The notes below the pieces were generated by a model. That model had not been told where the DNA came from and did no database searches. It saw nothing but the letters and a program-made list of their open reading frames with translations. From Comamonadaceae bacterium (GTDB taxonomy: Bacteria > Pseudomonadota > Gammaproteobacteria > Burkholderiales > Burkholderiaceae_C): a DNA stretch of 61,235 bases. Below, piece after piece: positions 18,709 to 27,618 of this stretch. How positions within the stretch are numbered: the stretch's first letter is position 1; the number at the start of each line of letters is the position of its first letter. A program made the translations under genes and the position numbers. The DNA is taken from assembly GCA_947451385.1 (NCBI GenBank), contig CANFYZ010000009.1, forward strand, positions 1 to 61,235. Reading direction: 5' to 3'.

Positions 18709-19245
18709 ATGACAGAGACAATGGTGTTGGGTGGCGGCTGCTTTTGGTGCACCGAGGCGGTGTATGTGCGTGTGAAAGGGGTACTGGACGTGGAGTCCGG
18801 GTACTGCAATGGTCACACCCTGCAGCCCAGCTATGAACAAGTGTGCAGCGGCCGCACCGGGCACAACGAGGTGGTGAAACTGCAGTACGACCCGGCGCAG
18901 ATCAGCACCCGCGAGGTGCTGGACATTTTTTTCGTGATTCACGACCCCACCACCTTGAACCGCCAGGGCAACGACCGGGGCACCCAGTACCGCAGCGGGA
19001 TTTATTTCACCTCGCCTGCACAGGCTGAAGTGGCCCATGCGCTGATCGCTGAGCTGACCGCCGCCGATGTGTTTGAGGGCGACGCCATCGTCACCGAGGT
19101 CTTGCCGCTGGACAATTACAGTGCCGCCGAGGACTACCACCAAGACTTTTTCGAGCGCAACCCCTACCAAGGCTATTGCCTGGCGGTGGCCGCGCCCAAA
19201 GTGGCCAAGCTGCGCCAGACCTTTGCTCGCCTGGTGAAGAACTGA
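18709..19245 (+). CDS. msrA: Peptide-methionine (S)-S-oxide reductase
   Basis: MsrA of 178 residues reduces the S epimer of methionine sulfoxide in proteins. The active motif GGCFWCTEAVY carries catalytic Cys11, with Cys14 as a possible resolving residue. EDYHQDFFERNPYQGYC is the conserved C-terminal block. It has no signal peptide and is therefore cytoplasmic. Its stop overlaps the ATG of the next gene by one base (TGATG), so it is co-translated with a small membrane protein and probably the ZnuD-like receptor gene. That is an unusual companion for msrA. Confidence 0.95.
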   Translation: MTETMVLGGGCFWCTEAVYVRVKGVLDVESGYCNGHTLQPSYEQVCSGRTGHNEVVKLQYDPAQISTREVLDIFFVIHDPTTLNRQGNDRGTQYRSGIYFTSPAQAEVAHALIAELTAADVFEGDAIVTEVLPLDNYSAAEDYHQDFFERNPYQGYCLAVAAPKVAKLRQTFARLVKN

Positions 19246-19718
19246 TGCACCCCACCGCCTCACACCTGAACACGCAGCGCCCGGCAGGGCGGGGCGGGCG
19301 CAGGCCGTGGGGCAAAGCTTCAGGTGCGCGGACGCGTTCCACGGCATGGGCCCTGTGGTTGACCTGCTCATTGTTGCTTGCGCCGCTGTTTTCAAGGCTG
19401 CACCAGACCCTGCACCCAGGTCATGGCCACGCCGCTCTGGTGACCCAGATTTCAACTTTGCCGGACATGGCGGGTGTGCCTTCAGCCCACGCCACGGCGG
19501 AGCGTTCGGTTTGGGAACGCTTGTTCAGCCCCCATGTGGACGGTTCGACCGTGTGCCAATTGCTGGACCATGGCAGCACGCCCCAGGCGGACGGGCCGCA
19601 GGCCTCTGCATGGGTGTTCGATGTGCCTGCGGTGTGGCTCGCCCCCCCGCCCAGTCGGCTGGGGGCCTCGGGCCCGGTGGCCTTCTTTCAAGCCCGAGGG
19701 CCACCCGTTTTCCTTTGA
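19245..19718 (+). CDS. Small His/Cys-containing membrane-anchored protein (DUF2946-like)
   Basis: This 157-residue protein has one hydrophobic segment (about residues 34-49, TAWALWLTCSLLLAPLF) followed by a probably periplasmic part. That part holds the histidine cluster HQTLHPGHGH and the block VCQLLDHGSTPQADG, and it ends in FFQARGPPVFL. The cysteine-Leu-Asp block and the ARGPP tail resemble DUF2946-type proteins that I associate with metal-related TonB receptors in betaproteobacteria; this is from memory, not a search. It starts at the msrA stop (TGATG) and precedes the ZnuD-like receptor by 65 bases. Metal binding or handover to the periplasm is a reasonable guess only. Confidence 0.7.
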   Translation: MHPTASHLNTQRPAGRGGRRPWGKASGARTRSTAWALWLTCSLLLAPLFSRLHQTLHPGHGHAALVTQISTLPDMAGVPSAHATAERSVWERLFSPHVDGSTVCQLLDHGSTPQADGPQASAWVFDVPAVWLAPPPSRLGASGPVAFFQARGPPVFL

Positions 19719-19783
19719 TCAGATCTGGCGCGGCTGGGGGGCCTTCTCCCCGCTGGCGCATGGTTTTTTTCAAAGGAATATCA

Positions 19784-21790
19784 ATGCAACTCTCATTCAA
19801 GGCGTGGCTGCAGCCCACGCCCATCGCGGTGGCCTTGGGCCTGCTGCTGGGGCCTGCTATGGGTCATGCGCAAAACGCGCCGAACTCTGAACTCGTCATC
19901 ACCGGCAACCCTTTGGGGCGCGACCAAAGCAGTTTGCCGGTGAGCGCCATGGGCAGGCAGGACTTGCTGGAACGCGGTCAAAGCACCTTGGGCGAAACGC
20001 TCAACGGTTTGCCCGGTGTCTCCAGCACCTACTTTGGCCCGAATGCCAGTCGCCCCATCATTCGCGGCTTGGACGGTGACCGCATCCGGGTGCTGAACAA
20101 CAGCGCCTCCAGTCTGGACGCTTCGTCGCTCAGCTACGACCATGCGGTGCCGCTGGATGTGCTGTCCACCGAGCGCATCGAGGTGCTGCGCGGACCGGCC
20201 GCCCTGCAATACGGCGGCAGCGCCGTGGGCGGCGTGGTGAACGTGATCGACAACCGCATCCCGCGCGAAGCCATGACCGGCGTGTTGGGCAAAGCCCAGG
20301 TGCAAGCCGGTACAGGCAATGATGAGCGCAGTGTGGCGGGCTTGGTGGAAACTGGAAATGACCGCTGGGGCCTGCATGTCGATGGTTTTGACCGCCGAAC
20401 GGGCGATGTGCGTGTGCCGGTGTCATTGGCTTGCGACAAAACGGGTGAGACCCGCTATGCCCATCGCATTTGCAATTCGGCCAGCCAGTCGCGCGGCGGT
20501 GCTTTCGGGGCCAGCACGTTTTGGGACCACGGCTACCTGGGCGCCTCGGTCAATACCTACCAAAGTGACTATGGCACGGTGGCCGAAGACCAGGTGACGA
20601 TTGGCATGAAGACCAGCCGCTATGCGCTGGAGGGGCAGGTGCGGCAACTGCCCGGTGGGTTGGAGAGCATCAAAGCGCACCTGAGCCACACCGATTACCG
20701 GCACACCGAATTTGACCAAGGCCAGGCCGGCACGGTGTTTGCCAACCAAGGCCAAGACCTGCGGGTGGAGGCGCGGCACCGTCCGCTGGCCGGCTGGCAA
20801 GGCGTGTTGGGTTTGCAAGTGGAGTCGAGCCGCTTTTCTGCCGAGGGCACCGAAGCGTTTGCCCCTTTCAGCCGCACCCACAGTCAGGCGGTTTTTGTGC
20901 ATGAGGAACAGCCCACCGCCTGGGGCCAGTTCAGTGCGGGGGCGCGCTGGGAGTCGGTCAGCGTCAAGTCCTTGGGCACCCCCCTTTTAGACCGTTTTGT
21001 GGTGGGCAACCGCCAGTTCAATCCTTTCAGCGTGGCCCTGGGCACGGTGTACAAACTGGCCGCCGATTGGAGTTTTTCGGGCCACGCCGGCATGACGCAG
21101 CGCGCCCCCAAAGACTACGAGTTGTTTGCCAATGGCCCCCATCTGGCGACCCACGCCTGGGAGATCGGGCATGCCGATTTGGGCTTGGAAAAATCCAACA
21201 GTTTGGACCTGGGCTTGGCGTGGAAGTCCGGCCCCCAACGCTTCAACCTCACCACCTACGCCAGTCGCTTTGTCAATTACATCGGCTTGATGAACAGCAC
21301 CGCCATTCAAGAAGGCTTGCCGGTGCAACGCTACCAAGGGGTGAAAGCGCAATTTCAGGGTCTGGAGGCCAGTGGTCGCCAGCGCTTATGGCACACCCCG
21401 TCCACGCTGGACTTGGACTGGCGAGCCGACACGGTTCGCGCCACCAACGACAGCACGGGTGAGCCTTTGCCGCGCATCGCGCCCTTGCGCGTGGGCGCGA
21501 GCTTGGTGTATGGCCAAGGCCCCTGGAGTTCCAAGCTGGGTGCCGACTGGCATGCCGCGCAAAACCGCGTGGCCGCGGGCAGTGTGGCCACGCCCGCCTA
21601 CACCCTGGTCAACGCCAGCGTGTCGTACCGGCAAAAGCTGGACAACACCGCGTTGACTTGGTTTGCGCGCATCGACAACCTGACCGATCAATTGGCCTAC
21701 AGCGCCACATCGATCTTGACCAGCACGGCTTTTGGCAAATCACCGCTGCCTGGGCGCGCGCTCAAACTGGGCGTGCAGGCCAGCTTTTAA
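19784..21790 (+). CDS. znuD: TonB-dependent outer-membrane receptor, ZnuD-like (zinc uptake)
   Basis: This 668-residue receptor has a signal peptide (LGLLLGPAMGHAQ), a plug domain and a 22-strand-type barrel ending in Phe. The plug contains RPIIRGLDGDRIRVLNNS, SYDHAVPLDVLSTERIEVLR and GPAALQYGGSAVGGVVN, which closely follow the ZnuD pattern. Barrel features HTEFDQGQAGTVFANQG and APKDYELFANGPHLATHAWE are also ZnuD-like. A loop with two cysteines near a histidine (LACDKT to AHRICNS) may bind metal. The start is ATG 19784 with AAAGGA upstream; the frame stays open further upstream but that region is the preceding gene. I see no Zur-box-like palindrome. Zinc as substrate is inferred from the family. 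Confidence 0.85.
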   Translation: MQLSFKAWLQPTPIAVALGLLLGPAMGHAQNAPNSELVITGNPLGRDQSSLPVSAMGRQDLLERGQSTLGETLNGLPGVSSTYFGPNASRPIIRGLDGDRIRVLNNSASSLDASSLSYDHAVPLDVLSTERIEVLRGPAALQYGGSAVGGVVNVIDNRIPREAMTGVLGKAQVQAGTGNDERSVAGLVETGNDRWGLHVDGFDRRTGDVRVPVSLACDKTGETRYAHRICNSASQSRGGAFGASTFWDHGYLGASVNTYQSDYGTVAEDQVTIGMKTSRYALEGQVRQLPGGLESIKAHLSHTDYRHTEFDQGQAGTVFANQGQDLRVEARHRPLAGWQGVLGLQVESSRFSAEGTEAFAPFSRTHSQAVFVHEEQPTAWGQFSAGARWESVSVKSLGTPLLDRFVVGNRQFNPFSVALGTVYKLAADWSFSGHAGMTQRAPKDYELFANGPHLATHAWEIGHADLGLEKSNSLDLGLAWKSGPQRFNLTTYASRFVNYIGLMNSTAIQEGLPVQRYQGVKAQFQGLEASGRQRLWHTPSTLDLDWRADTVRATNDSTGEPLPRIAPLRVGASLVYGQGPWSSKLGADWHAAQNRVAAGSVATPAYTLVNASVSYRQKLDNTALTWFARIDNLTDQLAYSATSILTSTAFGKSPLPGRALKLGVQASF

Positions 21791-21823
21791 AGAGGTGGGC
21801 AGGCCGTTGGATAATCGACCGTT

Positions 21824-22780
21824 ATGAATCTGGATCACCCCGTTGTCTCTGCCATGTTGCCCGTGATCTTGTTGATCTTGACGGGCTTTGTGACCGGCAA
21901 GGCAGGCTGGGTTCGGCGCGAATCCGTCAAAGACCTGACCAACTTGGTGTTCCTCGTGCTGTCACAGGCGCTGCTTTTTCGCACCATGAGCAGTGTTCAT
22001 TTGGAGCGGCTGTCGTTGCAACCGGTGTTCGAATATTTTGCGATGGCCTTGGTCTTGTTTGGGGTCATGCTGGTGATCTACGGTCGCGACTCGCGGGCCT
22101 CCGTTTTGGCGTTGGCCAGTATTTTCAGCAACACCTTGATGATTGGCGTGCCCTTGGTGGGCCTGGCTTTTGGCGAAGAGGGGCAGGTGCTGCTGTTCAC
22201 CTTGATCTCATTGCATGCCTTGATTGTTCTGACCTTTGCCACCGTGGTTTTGGAGTTGCAAATGGCCCATGAGCGAGTGCAGACCGGCGGTGCGCCCCGA
22301 CACATGCTGCGGACCGTCGGCTTGGCGATGCGCAATGCGGTGCTGCACCCCGTGCCCTTGCCCATTTTGGCGGGCTTGCTGTATGCCCAAACTGGTTGGG
22401 GTTTGCACCCCGTGGTGGACAAGCCTTTGCTGCTGATGGGGACGGCTTTCGGGCCTGTGGCGCTGGTGTTGGTCGGCATCACCTTGTCGCACGCCAACAT
22501 TGGCCCCCACTTTGCCAACGCGCTCAAAATTTCGCTGGTGAAAACGCTGGTGCATCCGGCTTTGATGCTGGCCGCCGGCTGGCTGTTGGGCCTGCGTGGC
22601 TTGGCTTTGTCCGTGATGGTGGTGGCGGCGGCCCTGCCGGTGGGGGCGAATGTGTTTCTTTTTTCGCAGCGCTATGAAAAAGAACAAGACGTGGTCACCG
22701 CCTCGGTCGCGCTCTCTGCCTTCATGGCCTTGTTCAGCGTGACGCTGGTCATGGCCTTGCTGCCGCTGTTGCCCGACTAG
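21824..22780 (+). CDS. AEC-family (auxin efflux carrier type) permease
   Basis: The 318-residue inner-membrane transporter has about ten hydrophobic segments in the two five-helix halves of the AEC fold. Typical segments are SAMLPVILLILTGFVTGKA, SNTLMIGVPLVGLAFGEEG near residue 105 and VVVAAALPVGANVFLFSQRY near residue 275. Bacterial members carry malonate, malate or other small carboxylates; the substrate here is unknown. It lies 33 bases after the receptor gene on the same strand and could be read through from it. It converges with pdxH. Confidence 0.88.
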   Translation: MNLDHPVVSAMLPVILLILTGFVTGKAGWVRRESVKDLTNLVFLVLSQALLFRTMSSVHLERLSLQPVFEYFAMALVLFGVMLVIYGRDSRASVLALASIFSNTLMIGVPLVGLAFGEEGQVLLFTLISLHALIVLTFATVVLELQMAHERVQTGGAPRHMLRTVGLAMRNAVLHPVPLPILAGLLYAQTGWGLHPVVDKPLLLMGTAFGPVALVLVGITLSHANIGPHFANALKISLVKTLVHPALMLAAGWLLGLRGLALSVMVVAAALPVGANVFLFSQRYEKEQDVVTASVALSAFMALFSVTLVMALLPLLPD

Positions 22781-22787
22781 CGCGCCA

Positions 22788-23432
22788 TCAAGGCGCCAAC
22801 CGTTCACGCAGCCATTGCCCGGCGTCCAGGCGGTAGCGCAGGCGGTCGTGCAAGCGGCTTTTGCGGCCTTGCCAAAACTGCCACTGATCGGGCACCAAGC
22901 GGTAGCCGCCCCAATGCGGCGGGCGGGGTGGGTTCAGCATGAATTGGGCGGCGTATTTCGCCGCATTCGTGACCAGTACCGTTCGCCCGTCAATCACCTG
23001 GCTTTGCGGCGAGGCCCACGCGCCAATGCGGGAGTCCAGCGGTCGGCTGTGGAAATACGCATCGCTTTCGTCGTCGCTGACTTTCTCAACCCGGCCTTCG
23101 ATGCGCACCACGCGTTCCAACTCGACCCAATGAAACTGCAGCGCGGCAAAGGGGTTGCCAGCCAACTCTTGGCCCTTTTGGCTGTCGTAGTTGGTGTACC
23201 AAACAATCCCGCGCTCGTCATAGCCTTTGATCAACACCACCCGGGTGCTGGGGCGCAGGTTGCTGGCCACGGTCGCCAGCGTCATGGCGTTGGGCTCCGG
23301 CACTTCGGAGGCGATGGCTTCTTGCAGCCATTGCTCGAATTGCTTCAAGGGGTCGGCGTGAGAGGCGTTTTCATTGAGCTCGGCTTTTTCGTAGCTCTTG
23401 CGCAGATCGGCGATGGGGATAGATGGCGTCAT
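22788..23432 (-). CDS. pdxH: Pyridoxamine 5'-phosphate oxidase
   Basis: This FMN enzyme of 214 residues makes pyridoxal 5'-phosphate from the pyridoxamine and pyridoxine phosphates. The FMN-binding block is [19 protein letters not shown], followed by [17 protein letters not shown]. The C-terminal signature is [10 protein letters not shown] then [10 protein letters not shown]. The length is normal for the family. Its ATG overlaps the stop of the ChaC-like gene (ATGA), indicating coupled translation. Confidence 0.96.
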   Translation of the reverse strand: MTPSIPIADLRKSYEKAELNENASHADPLKQFEQWLQEAIASEVPEPNAMTLATVASNLRPSTRVVLIKGYDERGIVWYTNYDSQKGQELAGNPFAALQFHWVELERVVRIEGRVEKVSDDESDAYFHSRPLDSRIGAWASPQSQVIDGRTVLVTNAAKYAAQFMLNPPRPPHWGGYRLVPDQWQFWQGRKSRLHDRLRYRLDAGQWLRERLAP

Positions 23433-24001
23433 GCGCTGAGTATAGGCATGGCGTGCGCAAGCAACTCCCGCAGGGCGCGGTCTTCGATGCCCAGCGCGCG
23501 CAAACTGTTGTAGGTGTTGAGGGCGTAGTCCAAGGTGCTGCCAAAACGGCCGCTGGCCTGGGAAAAAATGCGCTGGTACTGCTCAGCGGTCAGCTCCCCG
23601 GTAAAACTGGGGCTGTTGCGTGGCAGGGTGAAGGCCAGAGCCTGCACGGGGCCACCGGGGGTGGGGCAGGTCAGCCAGCGCGGGGTGTAGACCGGTCGCG
23701 GCATTTCGCGTTGCCACAATTGCGCCAGGGCCTGCTGAGCTTGATCCGCGGGAATACGAAACACCACCCCCTGGCAGCTGCCCCCGGACAAGAGCGCAAA
23801 CACCAAACCTGGGCATTCAGGGGTCCCGCGGTTGATTCGGCTCCACATTTTCAAGGCGCGGTGCCAACCTTGCACCCGGGTCAGATGCTGCTCGGCATGG
23901 GCAAACTCTTGGCGCCATATCAAAGAGGCATAGCCAAAAACCCACAAATCCTGGCCTTCAGGATGCTGGGCTTGGAGCGTTTCAAGGGTGGGCGTGGCCA
24001 T
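23429..24001 (-). CDS. Gamma-glutamylcyclotransferase, ChaC-like
   Basis: A protein of 190 residues in the ChaC family, which cleaves glutathione to 5-oxoproline and Cys-Gly. The N-terminal glycine loop is [14 protein letters not shown], and [21 protein letters not shown] and the central [14 protein letters not shown] are also typical. ATG 24001 or ATG 24016 could be used; neither has a strong Shine-Dalgarno, and I prefer the inner one because it leaves the shorter tail before the fold. It is translationally coupled to pdxH. No link between glutathione turnover and vitamin B6 is implied by family knowledge. Confidence 0.88.
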   Translation of the reverse strand: MATPTLETLQAQHPEGQDLWVFGYASLIWRQEFAHAEQHLTRVQGWHRALKMWSRINRGTPECPGLVFALLSGGSCQGVVFRIPADQAQQALAQLWQREMPRPVYTPRWLTCPTPGGPVQALAFTLPRNSPSFTGELTAEQYQRIFSQASGRFGSTLDYALNTYNSLRALGIEDRALRELLAHAMPILSA

Positions 24002-24031
24002 AGGGGTGATTTTCACCCAAAGACCGGCCCT

Positions 24032-25192
24032 TCAATACACTTCAAACAGGCCGGCGCCCCCCATGCCGCCGCCGATGCACATGGACACCATCACGTTTTT
24101 GGCACCGCGCCGCCGGCCCTCCATCAAGGCATGGCCACTCAGGCGAGCGCCGGTCATGCCAAAGGGGTGACCGATGGCAATCGAGCCGCCGTTGACGTTG
24201 TAGATCGACGGGTCAATGCCGAGTCGGTCGCGGCTGTACAGGCATTGGCTGGCAAAGGCCTCATTCAGCTCCCACAAATCAATGTCACTGATTTTCAAAC
24301 CATGGCGTTGTAGCAGGCGCGGAACGGCAAACACGGGGCCAATGCCCATTTCATCGGGCTCGCAGCCGGCCACCGCCCAGCCTTTGAACGCGCCCAGCGG
24401 CTGCAGACCACGGCGCTCGGCTTCTTTGGCTTCCATCAAGACCACGGCAGCCGCGCCGTCGGACAACTGGCTGGCATTGCCTGCGGTGATGAAGTTGCCT
24501 GGCCCCTTGACCGGCTCCAGTTTGGCCAGACCTTCCAGGGTGGTTTCAGGGCGATTGCACTCATCGCGGTCGACCACTGTCTCCACCAAAGATTCGGCTT
24601 TGGTGACTTTGTCGACAACCTTCATCTGGGTTTTGACCGAGATGATTTCGTCTTTGAATTTCCCCGCCGCTTGGGCGGCCGCCATCCGCTGTTGGGATTG
24701 CAAAGAATATTCGTCTTGGTACTCGCGGCTGATGTTGTAACGCTTGGCCACAATGTCGGCCGTTTCGATCATGGGCATCCAGATGGCCGGGTGTGTATCG
24801 GTCAGAGATTCGTCGCGTCCGCCACCGCCGCCACCCTGAAAGCTGATGGAGTCGACGCCGCAGCCGACCATGATGTCGGCGCCTTCTTCAACGATCTGAT
24901 GGGCGGCCACCGCAATGGCGTTCAGGCCCGATGAGCAAGCGCGGTGCAGGGTCATGCCGGAGGTGGTGACCGGCAAGCCCGCCAGCAAACCGGCGGCGCG
25001 CGCCACATTGCCTGAGGCCGCCACACAGCCCGCAATCACGTCTTCAATTTCAGCAGGGTCGGCTTGGGATCGCTCCACCGCTGCGCGGATGGCATGACCC
25101 AAGATGGTCATGTTGGAGGTGTTGTTAAAGCCACCGCGGCCCGCTTTGGCCAATCCGGTACGGGCATAAGAAACAATGACGGCTTGACGCAT
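24032..25192 (-). CDS. Acetyl-CoA C-acyltransferase (thiolase)
   Basis: This thiolase of 386 residues breaks or makes the C-C bond of 3-ketoacyl-CoA. Nucleophile Cys86 is in [14 protein letters not shown]. The histidine motif is [13 protein letters not shown] and the second cysteine motif is [19 protein letters not shown] take ATG 25192 because AGGAG lies 8 bases upstream; an in-frame codon at 25234 is further out. The sequence resembles fatty-acid or aromatic-degradation thiolases more than the biosynthetic PhaA type. It stands alone, divergent from a Bug-family transport gene; no FadB-like partner is in the window. Confidence 0.92.
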   Translation of the reverse strand: MRQAVIVSYARTGLAKAGRGGFNNTSNMTILGHAIRAAVERSQADPAEIEDVIAGCVAASGNVARAAGLLAGLPVTTSGMTLHRACSSGLNAIAVAAHQIVEEGADIMVGCGVDSISFQGGGGGGRDESLTDTHPAIWMPMIETADIVAKRYNISREYQDEYSLQSQQRMAAAQAAGKFKDEIISVKTQMKVVDKVTKAESLVETVVDRDECNRPETTLEGLAKLEPVKGPGNFITAGNASQLSDGAAAVVLMEAKEAERRGLQPLGAFKGWAVAGCEPDEMGIGPVFAVPRLLQRHGLKISDIDLWELNEAFASQCLYSRDRLGIDPSIYNVNGGSIAIGHPFGMTGARLSGHALMEGRRRGAKNVMVSMCIGGGMGGAGLFEVY

Positions 25193-25354
25193 GGGGAGTT
25201 CTCCTGAGGGGGCTGTTGTGAGGGGCCGCTTCAACGGTCTGTGTGAAGGGGCTCTGAAGTCTCACTTTAGGCGAGATAAGCGAGGCCTCCCTATCCGTGA
25301 ATACCCTTGCGCTTGAAGTCCGCAAGGCGTCACAGCACGCCAGCGTTCGCTCGT

Positions 25355-25387
25355 TATGATTTCTGCGACTCCCTGGTTTTTCCAGGG
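25355..25387 (+). promoter_or_regulatory. Candidate promoter and 5' leader hairpin of the Bug-cupin-GST operon
   Basis: A good -10 TATGAT (25355-25360) is followed about ten bases later by a perfect hairpin, CCCTGG-TTTTT-CCAGGG (25371-25387). The hairpin would sit at the very 5' end of the transcript, where it could protect the message or mask other structure. No convincing -35 is visible, so an activator may be needed. The call is tentative. Confidence 0.4.
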
Positions 25388-25433
25388 CCAGGCCGTTTGC
25401 CCCCTTCACTCGAAGCTCAGAGGAATGTCAAGC

Positions 25434-26402
25434 ATGAACAAACTCAAGCCATGGATTCAAGGTCTCTGTGGGCTGCTGATGGCCGTTGGCCAAACTTGCA
25501 CATGGGCCCAAGACGCCTACCCCTCACGCCCCATCACCTTGATCAATCCCTGGGCTGCTGGCAGTTCGACCGACATCATGGCCCGCGCTGTGGCTGATCA
25601 ATTTTTCAAGCAGATGGGGCAAAGTGTGGTGGTGGTGTCGCGCGATGGCGGGTCGGGTGTGATCGGCATGTCCGTGCTGATGCAAGCCCCGGCCGATGGC
25701 TTGACCTTGGCTTTCACCCCCATGACGCCCGTCACCATCCAGCCGCATCACTTGAAAGACCTGAAACTTTCACCCGACACGATTCAACCGGTGTGCGGGA
25801 TCACCGAAAACATTCTGGGCCTGTCGGTTCGATCGGACAGCCCCTTCAAAACCCTGACCGATTTGATTGCGGCAGGCAAAACCAAATCGCTGACCTACGG
25901 ATCGCCGGGGCCCAACTCGGCCCCGTTTTTAGCCGTGGACGATCTGGCGCGCAACCAAAAGCTGGACCTGGTGCACGTGCCTTTCAAAGGCGATGCGGCT
26001 TCCATCCAGGAGCTTTTGGCGGGGCGTCTGGACTTTGCCACCAGCATCGCCGCCTCGGCGGCACCCCAGGTGAAAGCCGGTACGGTGCGCCTGTTGGCGG
26101 TGGCTTCAGAACGCCGTCACCCGGGTTTTCCGGAGGTCCCCACCCTCAGGGAGATGGGCATCGATGTGACCCAACTCTCCTTTGCCGGTCTGTTTGCGCC
26201 TCGGGGCACGCCGCCCCAGGTGTTGGCCAAATTGGATGCCGCCTGTGCCTTGGCCGTCAAATCGGAGCCCGTCAAAGAAGCGGCGCAAAAGAGCAATCAA
26301 ATCTTGGCCTATCAGTCCATGCAGCAGTGGGACAAACGGGTTCACGATGAGTTCATTAAACAAGGCGCAGCGTTCCGCGCGGCCGGTGGTGTTCGCCAAT
26401 AA
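25434..26402 (+). CDS. Bug-family tricarboxylate-type binding protein
   Basis: The second Bug protein of the window has 322 residues. Its signal peptide (GLCGLLMAVGQTCTWAQ) is followed by the family start YPSRPITLINPWAAGSSTD. The later motifs YGSPGPNSAPFLA and VPFKGDAASIQELLAGRLDF are typical. ATG 25434 has AGAGGA about 8 bases upstream; ATG 25425 is too close to that site. The TctAB membrane subunits are missing. The cupin and GST genes that follow suggest uptake and breakdown of one organic acid, possibly aromatic (inference). Confidence 0.92.
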   Translation: MNKLKPWIQGLCGLLMAVGQTCTWAQDAYPSRPITLINPWAAGSSTDIMARAVADQFFKQMGQSVVVVSRDGGSGVIGMSVLMQAPADGLTLAFTPMTPVTIQPHHLKDLKLSPDTIQPVCGITENILGLSVRSDSPFKTLTDLIAAGKTKSLTYGSPGPNSAPFLAVDDLARNQKLDLVHVPFKGDAASIQELLAGRLDFATSIAASAAPQVKAGTVRLLAVASERRHPGFPEVPTLREMGIDVTQLSFAGLFAPRGTPPQVLAKLDAACALAVKSEPVKEAAQKSNQILAYQSMQQWDKRVHDEFIKQGAAFRAAGGVRQ

Positions 26403-26415
26403 ACGAAAGGCAGTG

Positions 26416-26955
26416 ATGACCGATCAACTTCAACCGATTCGCCGCGTCGTCACGCATGACGATGCGCAAGGCCGGTCGCGCATTCTGCAGGACGGCCCTT
26501 CGCCTGCTGTGCGTTGGGTGGCCGAGCGCCCAGGCTACCGTGTCACCAATTTGTGGCGCACAGGCGCCAGTCCTTCAGCTGTCGATGCGCCCGACAGCAT
26601 CAGCGAGCACATTGGGGTGTCGCCACCGCCGCAAGGGACCGTGCTGCGCATCATCGATATTCCGCCGGAGCCCAGCGACCCAGAGGCGTTGCAGCGCGCC
26701 ATGGAGGCCACTTTTTCGAGCATGTACCGAGATGCACACCGTGAAGTGAAACCGGGCGAACACCCGGGCATGCACAAAACCCAAACCGTCGATTACGCCC
26801 TGATGCTGCAAGGGGAGTTGACGGCTATTTTGGACGAGGAAGAAACTGTGCTGCGTGCAGGCGATGTGCTGATTCAACGGGGCACCAACCACGCATGGGC
26901 CAACCGCTCCGGTCAACCGGCCCGAATTGCCTTCATCCTGATCGACGCCAAATAA
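26416..26955 (+). CDS. Cupin-domain protein
   Basis: A 179-residue protein whose C-terminal half is a cupin barrel. The metal-ligand-like segment is HPGMHKTQTVDYALMLQGEL, followed by AGDVLIQRGTNHAWAN. The His/Glu pattern is incomplete compared with classical dioxygenase cupins, so it could be a sensor or isomerase rather than an oxygenase. The N-terminal 60 residues (RRVVTHDDAQGRSRILQDG) are typical of a group found in gentisate or salicylate-type catabolic clusters. It starts 13 bases after the Bug gene and is clearly in the same operon. Confidence 0.85.
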   Translation: MTDQLQPIRRVVTHDDAQGRSRILQDGPSPAVRWVAERPGYRVTNLWRTGASPSAVDAPDSISEHIGVSPPPQGTVLRIIDIPPEPSDPEALQRAMEATFSSMYRDAHREVKPGEHPGMHKTQTVDYALMLQGELTAILDEEETVLRAGDVLIQRGTNHAWANRSGQPARIAFILIDAK

Positions 26956-26979
26956 CCCCGGGCACGTCCCCACACCGCC

Positions 26980-27588
26980 ATGACCATCCAGCTTTATCAC
27001 TGCAAGCGCGCGCGCTCCATGCGACCTTTGTGGACCCTGATTGAAATGGGCCTGCCGCATGAGTTGATCTCCATGCCGTTTCCGCCGCGCGTGACCACCC
27101 GCGACTATCTCAAAATCAACCCGCTGGGCACCATTCCCTGCATGATCGACGGGGACGTCATGATGACCGAGTCGGCCGGGATCTGCCAATACCTGGTCGA
27201 CCGTTACGGTCCCAGCGACTTGGCGGTTCGGGTCGACGAGCCCGATTACGGCGCCTACCTGAATTGGCTGCACCGAAGCGATGCAACACTGACTTTTCCC
27301 CAAACCCTGGTGCTGCGTTACACCCGGCTTGAACCCGAGGAGCGCCGCAATCCCCAGGTCGCTGCCGATTACCGGCAATGGTTTTTGGCCAGGTTGCGCG
27401 TTTTAGAGTCTGCCCTGGCGGACCGCCAATACCTGTGTGCCAACCGGTTCACCATCGCGGACATCTGCATTGTTTACGTCTTGGTCCTGGCCCGGGCGCT
27501 CGACATTCATGAGGCCTTTACCCCGAACATTCAGCGTTACTGGGACCTGATCACACAGAGGCCCAGTTACAAGCTCGCCTGCCAATGA
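26980..27588 (+). CDS. Glutathione S-transferase family protein
   Basis: This cytoplasmic GST of 202 residues has an N-terminal thioredoxin-like domain (MTIQLYHCKRARSMRPLWTL, NPLGTIPCMIDGD, MTESAGICQYLVDRY) and an all-helical C-terminal domain (ANRFTIADICIVYVL). The TESAGICQYL segment is the glutathione-binding site. Ser/Cys near residue 8-13 is the likely catalytic residue, as in beta or zeta-like GSTs. It closes the Bug-cupin-GST operon, where a glutathione-dependent isomerase such as a maleylpyruvate isomerase-type enzyme would fit; that role is inferred from context only. Confidence 0.88.
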   Translation: MTIQLYHCKRARSMRPLWTLIEMGLPHELISMPFPPRVTTRDYLKINPLGTIPCMIDGDVMMTESAGICQYLVDRYGPSDLAVRVDEPDYGAYLNWLHRSDATLTFPQTLVLRYTRLEPEERRNPQVAADYRQWFLARLRVLESALADRQYLCANRFTIADICIVYVLVLARALDIHEAFTPNIQRYWDLITQRPSYKLACQ

Positions 27589-27618
27589 AGCGCCTGCATT
27601 TCTGGGGCCACGGTGGGC

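Noticed and set aside
19307-19783. N-terminal extension of the TonB receptor
   Set aside because: The frame is open by chance over the preceding gene; ATG 19784 has a Shine-Dalgarno and starts a good signal peptide.
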